Assembly (NCBI GenBank): GCA_035493835.1
Contig: DATJHO010000016.1
Span: 79,175-143,174 of the forward strand
DNA from: DASZTU01 sp035493835
GTDB taxonomy: Bacteria > Pseudomonadota > Alphaproteobacteria > Rhizobiales > Devosiaceae
Direction of reading: 5' to 3'
DNA length: 64,000 nucleotides
This document shows, one piece after another, positions 60,600 to 64,000 of the stretch. The notes beneath the pieces are model-generated. The model was not told the origin of the DNA and did no database searches. It worked only from the letters and a program-made list of their open reading frames with translations. The stretch's first letter is position 1. Each line of letters starts with the position of its first letter. The translations under genes were made by a program, and so were the position numbers.

Positions 60600-61436
60600 T
60601 TAGCTGGCAGTGCGCCGGCGCAAGAAGGCCAGCGGCGAACCGAACAGGAAGATCGGCAAGGCGATCACGAGGAAGGCGAGATAGACGCTGACCTCCGAGA
60701 CCGTCGGCGTGTCCTCGTAGCCCAAGATGCCGGCGAGGAGCGACCCGAGCGGCGAATCCTGTGGCAGTACGTGGCTCCAGTCGAAAACCACCTGCTGCAA
60801 CTCGTTCCAGAGGCCCGCCTCGTGAAAGGCGCGCACCGAGCCGGCGAGGAGGCCGGCGGCGACGACAAGGATGAACACCGCCGTCCAGCGGAAGAAGCGG
60901 GAAAGATTGATCCTGATCCCGCCCCAGTAGATGGCGAAGCCGACGATAGCTGCCCCGATCAGGCCGATGCCCGCCCCGATCGCGGCCCAGGGGCCGGTCG
61001 CCTGCTCGAACGTTGCCAGCAGAAACACCATGGATTCGAGCCCCTCGCGCGCCACGGCGAAGAACACGAGTCCGACAAGGGCGAAGCCGCTATGGGCGGC
61101 GACGCCGGAGAAGGCGGCATCGATCGAAACCTGCAGGCCCGCCTTCATCGATCGGGCGGCCTCTTTCATCCACAGCACCATCGAGGTGAGCATGAAGACG
61201 GCGACCACCCCGATGGCTCCCTCGAACAGCTCCTGCTGCTTCTGGGGGAAATCGGCATTGACGATGGCAAGAAGCAAGCCGACCGCGGCACAGAGCAGCA
61301 CGGCCAGCACCACGCCCGCCCACACCGCAAACAGCCAATTGTGCCGGCCGGTCTTGACCAAATAGGTCGCAACGATCCCCACGATCAGTGAGGCCTCGAT
61401 GCCTTCGCGCAGCATGATGAGCAGTGGTACGAGCAT
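60600..61436 (-). CDS. efeU: Ferrous/ferric iron permease EfeU (FTR1 family)
   Basis: A 278-residue OFeT permease with seven membrane helices. The two iron-binding REGxE motifs are present: REGIEASLIV near residue 10 and REGLESMVFLL near residue 155. ATG ending at 61436 (MLVPLLIMLREG) aligns with the family start; a GTG at 61469 would add 11 residues. It is the first gene of the efe operon; a possible iron-responsive operator lies about 50 bases upstream. Confidence 0.93.
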   Translation of the reverse strand: MLVPLLIMLREGIEASLIVGIVATYLVKTGRHNWLFAVWAGVVLAVLLCAAVGLLLAIVNADFPQKQQELFEGAIGVVAVFMLTSMVLWMKEAARSMKAGLQVSIDAAFSGVAAHSGFALVGLVFFAVAREGLESMVFLLATFEQATGPWAAIGAGIGLIGAAIVGFAIYWGGIRINLSRFFRWTAVFILVVAAGLLAGSVRAFHEAGLWNELQQVVFDWSHVLPQDSPLGSLLAGILGYEDTPTVSEVSVYLAFLVIALPIFLFGSPLAFLRRRTAS

Positions 61437-61485
61437 TGGAAATGGCTTTTGTGGAGTATCGTTGTCCACTTTTTGGTAGCAAACA

Positions 61486-61500
61486 TGACTATGGGCGTCA
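61486..61500 (-). promoter_or_regulatory. Possible iron-responsive (RirA-type) operator
   Basis: TGACTATGGGCGTCA fits the palindromic TGA-N9-TCA pattern described for RirA-controlled promoters in rhizobia, and TGAC/GTCA gives one extra symmetric base. It lies about 50 bases upstream of efeU. The pattern is short, so a chance match is possible. Confidence 0.35.
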
Positions 61501-61540
61501 AGTTTCAGTGCGACATTTTGGCACCTTGATCACTCTTCTT

Positions 61541-61588
61541 CCTTCTCCCCTTGTGGGAGAAAGTGGCGCGGAGCGCCGGATGAAGGGT
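61541..61588. repeat. Short palindromic island
   Basis: CCTTCTCCCC TTGT GGGAGAAAG and GGCGC GGA GCGCC, ending CCGGATGAAGGG, a shortened form of the CCCCTCATCCGG-type element in inverse orientation. It lies between efeU and kbaZ. Confidence 0.5.
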
Positions 61589-61615
61589 GGCTCTGTGCTT
61601 GTGGCGGCCGAAAGC

Positions 61616-62872
61616 TCAGCCCGGCATCGTCCCCGTTGCCCGCCGGTATTTCTCGACCACCGCGCCGACATGGTGGGCGATGATGCGGCCCGAAAGCGGC
61701 TGGCGGCTGGCGGGCGTTGAAAGCAAAAACGGGGCGTATTGCGAGATCAGCCCCGCCTCGGCATTGCCGGCATCGATATTTGCAAAGAGCTGCTGCAGGG
61801 CGGCGGCGATGCGCGGGCGAGGCCAATAATAGCGGATGCGGTCGCTGAGGCCGAAGAGGCGCATCGCCGGGGCGCGCTCGTCGTCCGCAATATAGCTCCG
61901 CCATTGTGAGGGATCGCGCATCATTTCGTCCTCGACGACCGCGAGGATGTTGGAGCGGGGAGCCGAGAGGTGGCTCTCGATATGCGCCATGGCGACCACC
62001 GCCTGGCGGAAGGCGAAGGTCAGCTCCGGGCCGACCTTGAGGATGCCGAAATGCGCCGCGACCAGCCCGGCGAGCCCCCTCTGGCTCTGGTAGTCGGTCG
62101 AATGGGCTTCGAACACGGCGTTGGGGATATCGAAGATGGTCTCCGACAGTTCCTCGGCCTGGCGCGGCTCGAATGCCATGATCTCGGCATTCCCGAAATC
62201 GACGCCCGGTTGCACCACCACGCCGATCACCCGCTCGAGCGCCTCGCTGAGCCCGGCCCGGCTGAATGCCTCCTCGTGCAGCTCAAAAGTGTTGCGCGCC
62301 GAGTCCGGCGTCGTGACGGAGATGCCGCCATGGCCGGCGGTTTCGCCTCCCGGCACTGGAACTTCGGTGCCGATCACATAGGAGAGCGGCACGCCGTCGG
62401 CGGCTTCCTCGGCGACCGCGCAGAGCTCGGCCGCCCGGCGGGCGCGGGTTTCGTCGCTCAGCGACACATCGTCGGCGCAGGCCATCGAGGCGTCGAGATG
62501 GATTTTGGTGAAGCCGGCCTCGACGTAGGCCGCTACCATTTCCTTGGCCTTCTCCATGGCGATTGCCGCCGGCTCGGACCGCCACGGGTTTGGCCCAAGG
62601 TGATCGCCGCCGAGGATCACCCGGTCCGGATCGACGCCCTCGCCGGTCGCGAGGATGTCGATGAAATTCTTGAAACCGCCCGGGGTCATGCCGGTATAGC
62701 CGCCGAACTGGTTCACCTGATTGCAGGTCGCCTCGATCAGCACGGGCTCGTCGTCCCCGGCATAGCTCGAGAGGATGGTGCGGAGCGTTTCGGTGTGCGC
62801 GGTGCAATAGGAGGGAATGCCGGCGGGCACGCCGGCACGGTTGGTGGCGGCAATTTCGGTCAGGGTCTTCAC
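61616..62872 (-). CDS. kbaZ: D-tagatose-1,6-bisphosphate aldolase, non-catalytic subunit (KbaZ/GatZ)
   Basis: A 418-residue TIM-barrel subunit. GGDHLGPNPWR, IEATCNQVNQFGGYTGM and FTKIHLDASMACADD match the GatZ/KbaZ family, which stabilises the class II aldolase subunit GatY/KbaY. It begins inside the end of the kinase gene (four-base overlap), forming a kinase-aldolase module for a tagatose-type pathway. The catalytic aldolase subunit is not in the window. Confidence 0.9.
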   Translation of the reverse strand: MKTLTEIAATNRAGVPAGIPSYCTAHTETLRTILSSYAGDDEPVLIEATCNQVNQFGGYTGMTPGGFKNFIDILATGEGVDPDRVILGGDHLGPNPWRSEPAAIAMEKAKEMVAAYVEAGFTKIHLDASMACADDVSLSDETRARRAAELCAVAEEAADGVPLSYVIGTEVPVPGGETAGHGGISVTTPDSARNTFELHEEAFSRAGLSEALERVIGVVVQPGVDFGNAEIMAFEPRQAEELSETIFDIPNAVFEAHSTDYQSQRGLAGLVAAHFGILKVGPELTFAFRQAVVAMAHIESHLSAPRSNILAVVEDEMMRDPSQWRSYIADDERAPAMRLFGLSDRIRYYWPRPRIAAALQQLFANIDAGNAEAGLISQYAPFLLSTPASRQPLSGRIIAHHVGAVVEKYRRATGTMPG

Positions 62873-63831
62873 TGCGTCTCTCTCCCAAGAAAAGCTTCGA
62901 TTTCGGCCAGGGTGGAATTGCCTTCCATCGGCCCCACCTGCTGTACCGCCAGCGCGCCTGCCGCATTGGCGTGGGCGAGCGCCTCGGCAAAACCCATTTC
63001 GCCCCCTGCCAACAGCGTCAGCAGCGTTGCACAGAAGCAGTCGCCTGCCCCGGTCGGGTCGGCGACCGCGACGGGAAAGGCAGGCAGGTCGGCAACCTCC
63101 CCTTGCCGCGTGCGGCCCAAAGCGCCCCGCTGGCCGCGCTTCAGCACGACGACTTCCGCCCCGCTGGCGAGCAGCCGTTCGGCGAAGGCCTCGAAATCCT
63201 CGCCGGAGAATAGCACGGCGGCGTCCTCTTCGCTGGGCAGCACGAAGCGGCTGATTCTCAACAGCTCATCGATGGTCTCGCGGTAGCCTGCGTCCCCGAT
63301 CAGCTCCTTGCGCACATTGGGGTCGAGCGAGATCGCAACGCCTGCAGCCAGGAACCGGCGGCAGAGATCGAGGAGCAATTTCCGCATCCCGGCGTCGCCC
63401 AGTGAGGAGCCCGAGATGTGAAAAACCTCGAGACCGGCCGCGATCATCGCATTGGCAATGGTTTCGGGAGCGGCGAGGCGCGCCGCGGCGGAATGGGCGA
63501 TGTTGAAGACGAAATCGCGGCTGCCATCGGCATTGTAGCTGACGAAAGCCGAGCCGGTCGGGATGTCGGCAATGCGCTGCACCAGGTCGAGCACGACGCG
63601 GTCGGCGCGAAAACGGTCGAGGATCACCTCCCCGAACGCATCATCGCCGACCGCCCCCGCGAACAATGCTTCCGCGCCGACCTTGGCCGCCTGGTCAATA
63701 AAAATGCCCGGCGCGCCGCTGGGGAAGGGGCCGGAATAGACGGTGGGACGGCGATGATGGCCGTCCCTGTCGCCTGCCACGAATTCGACCAGCAACTCCC
63801 CTGCCGAGCCGATCACCGGGCCCTTGCCCAT
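62869..63831 (-). CDS. PfkB-family sugar kinase (probable tagatose kinase)
   Basis: A 320-residue ribokinase-fold kinase. The ATP-site signature DPTGAGDCFCATLL carries the catalytic aspartate, and the N-terminal GELLVEF and SGAPGIFIDQAAKVGA match the family. Coupling to kbaZ suggests it phosphorylates tagatose or a related ketose. The substrate call is from context; other ketohexose kinases look similar. Confidence 0.85.
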   Translation of the reverse strand: MGKGPVIGSAGELLVEFVAGDRDGHHRRPTVYSGPFPSGAPGIFIDQAAKVGAEALFAGAVGDDAFGEVILDRFRADRVVLDLVQRIADIPTGSAFVSYNADGSRDFVFNIAHSAAARLAAPETIANAMIAAGLEVFHISGSSLGDAGMRKLLLDLCRRFLAAGVAISLDPNVRKELIGDAGYRETIDELLRISRFVLPSEEDAAVLFSGEDFEAFAERLLASGAEVVVLKRGQRGALGRTRQGEVADLPAFPVAVADPTGAGDCFCATLLTLLAGGEMGFAEALAHANAAGALAVQQVGPMEGNSTLAEIEAFLGRETQ

Positions 63832-63849
63832 TCTTCCCCCTTGGCGGCG

Positions 63850-64000
63850 TCAGGCCCGCCCGAATTCATCCTCGATGCGAATGATGTCGTCTTCCCCGAG
63901 ATAGGAGCCGGTCTGCACCTCGATCAGCTCCAGGAGGATCTTGCCGGGGTTGGCCAGCCGGTGCGTGCAGCCCAGCGGCAGATAGATCGACTGGTTCTCG
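63850..64000 (-). CDS. Mannose-1-phosphate guanylyltransferase, C-terminal end (partial)
   Basis: The minus strand is open from 64000 to TGA at 63850-63852 and encodes ENQSIYLPLGCTHRLANPGK followed by ILLELIEVQTGSYLGEDDI and ends EDEFGRA. This is the end of the cupin (type II phosphomannose isomerase) domain of ManC-like bifunctional enzymes. The rest lies beyond the window. It would make GDP-mannose for polysaccharide. Confidence 0.87.
   Translation of the reverse strand, partial: ENQSIYLPLGCTHRLANPGKILLELIEVQTGSYLGEDDIIRIEDEFGRA

Overview
The window reads as a contiguous piece of a high-GC alphaproteobacterial chromosome, most likely order Hyphomicrobiales. The signs are a CtrA cell-cycle regulator, its small inhibitor SciP, a Caulobacter-like fliF-fliG-fliH-fliN-flbD operon, GANTC sites upstream of ctrA, and many short palindromic islands between genes. 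A Devosia-like genus is my guess from general gene content; no sequence comparison was possible. No rRNA, tRNA, CRISPR array, prophage or transposase gene was found.

Layout. 1-1950: end of a thiamine ABC importer (thiP partial, thiQ). 2.0-18.1 kb: cell-cycle and flagellar block with ctrA, fliI-fliJ, flhA, flbD, fliN, fliH, fliG, fliF, sciP, flgD and fliK, interrupted by a VOC protein, a polytopic membrane protein and a glutathione transferase. CtrA-like boxes precede fliI, fliF and sciP, and a sigma-54 type promoter precedes fliK-flgD. Together these suggest the CtrA > FlbD/sigma-54 flagellar hierarchy with SciP feedback. 18.3-20.5 kb: mnmA, a tiny membrane protein and a UdgX-type uracil-DNA glycosylase.

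20.5-37.4 kb is a surface-polysaccharide and secretion region. It holds a type I secretion ABC/HlyD pair (minus strand), a six-gene amino-sugar operon (two acyltransferases, Gfo/Idh oxidoreductase, two DegT aminotransferases, epimerase), a Wzx-like flippase, a secreted beta-helix protein with nine GSGTTTS repeats and an RTX-like C-terminus (a probable cargo of the type I system), a family-4 glycosyltransferase, a LuxR-type regulator with a pseudo-receiver and a SARP/BTAD regulator. The long non-coding gaps here are AT-richer than the rest.

37.5-47.5 kb: an RND efflux operon with two lipoprotein adaptors and one pump, a remnant of a CPA1 cation/proton antiporter, a 14-TM MFS exporter, an aldo/keto reductase and a succinate-semialdehyde-type dehydrogenase. 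47.8-56.9 kb: an apparent catabolic locus with a GntR/FadR regulator, creatininase-family hydrolase and RidA protein on the minus strand. Opposite it lies a plus-strand operon of NMT1-like binding protein, ABC ATPase, permease, CodA-like amidohydrolase, FAD-linked oxidase and NAD(P)H quinone-type reductase; the substrate is probably a nitrogen heterocycle. 57.3-61.5 kb: an Efe-type iron uptake operon (efeU, cupredoxin-type efeO, efeB, efeM) on the minus strand. 61.6-64.0 kb: tagatose-bisphosphate aldolase subunit, PfkB sugar kinase and the 3' end of manC.

At least three families of short dispersed palindromic repeats sit at gene borders. One about 100-bp family occurs at 15.0 and 29.9 kb. Another occurs at 42.9 and 47.6 kb, and its first copy abuts the truncated antiporter remnant.
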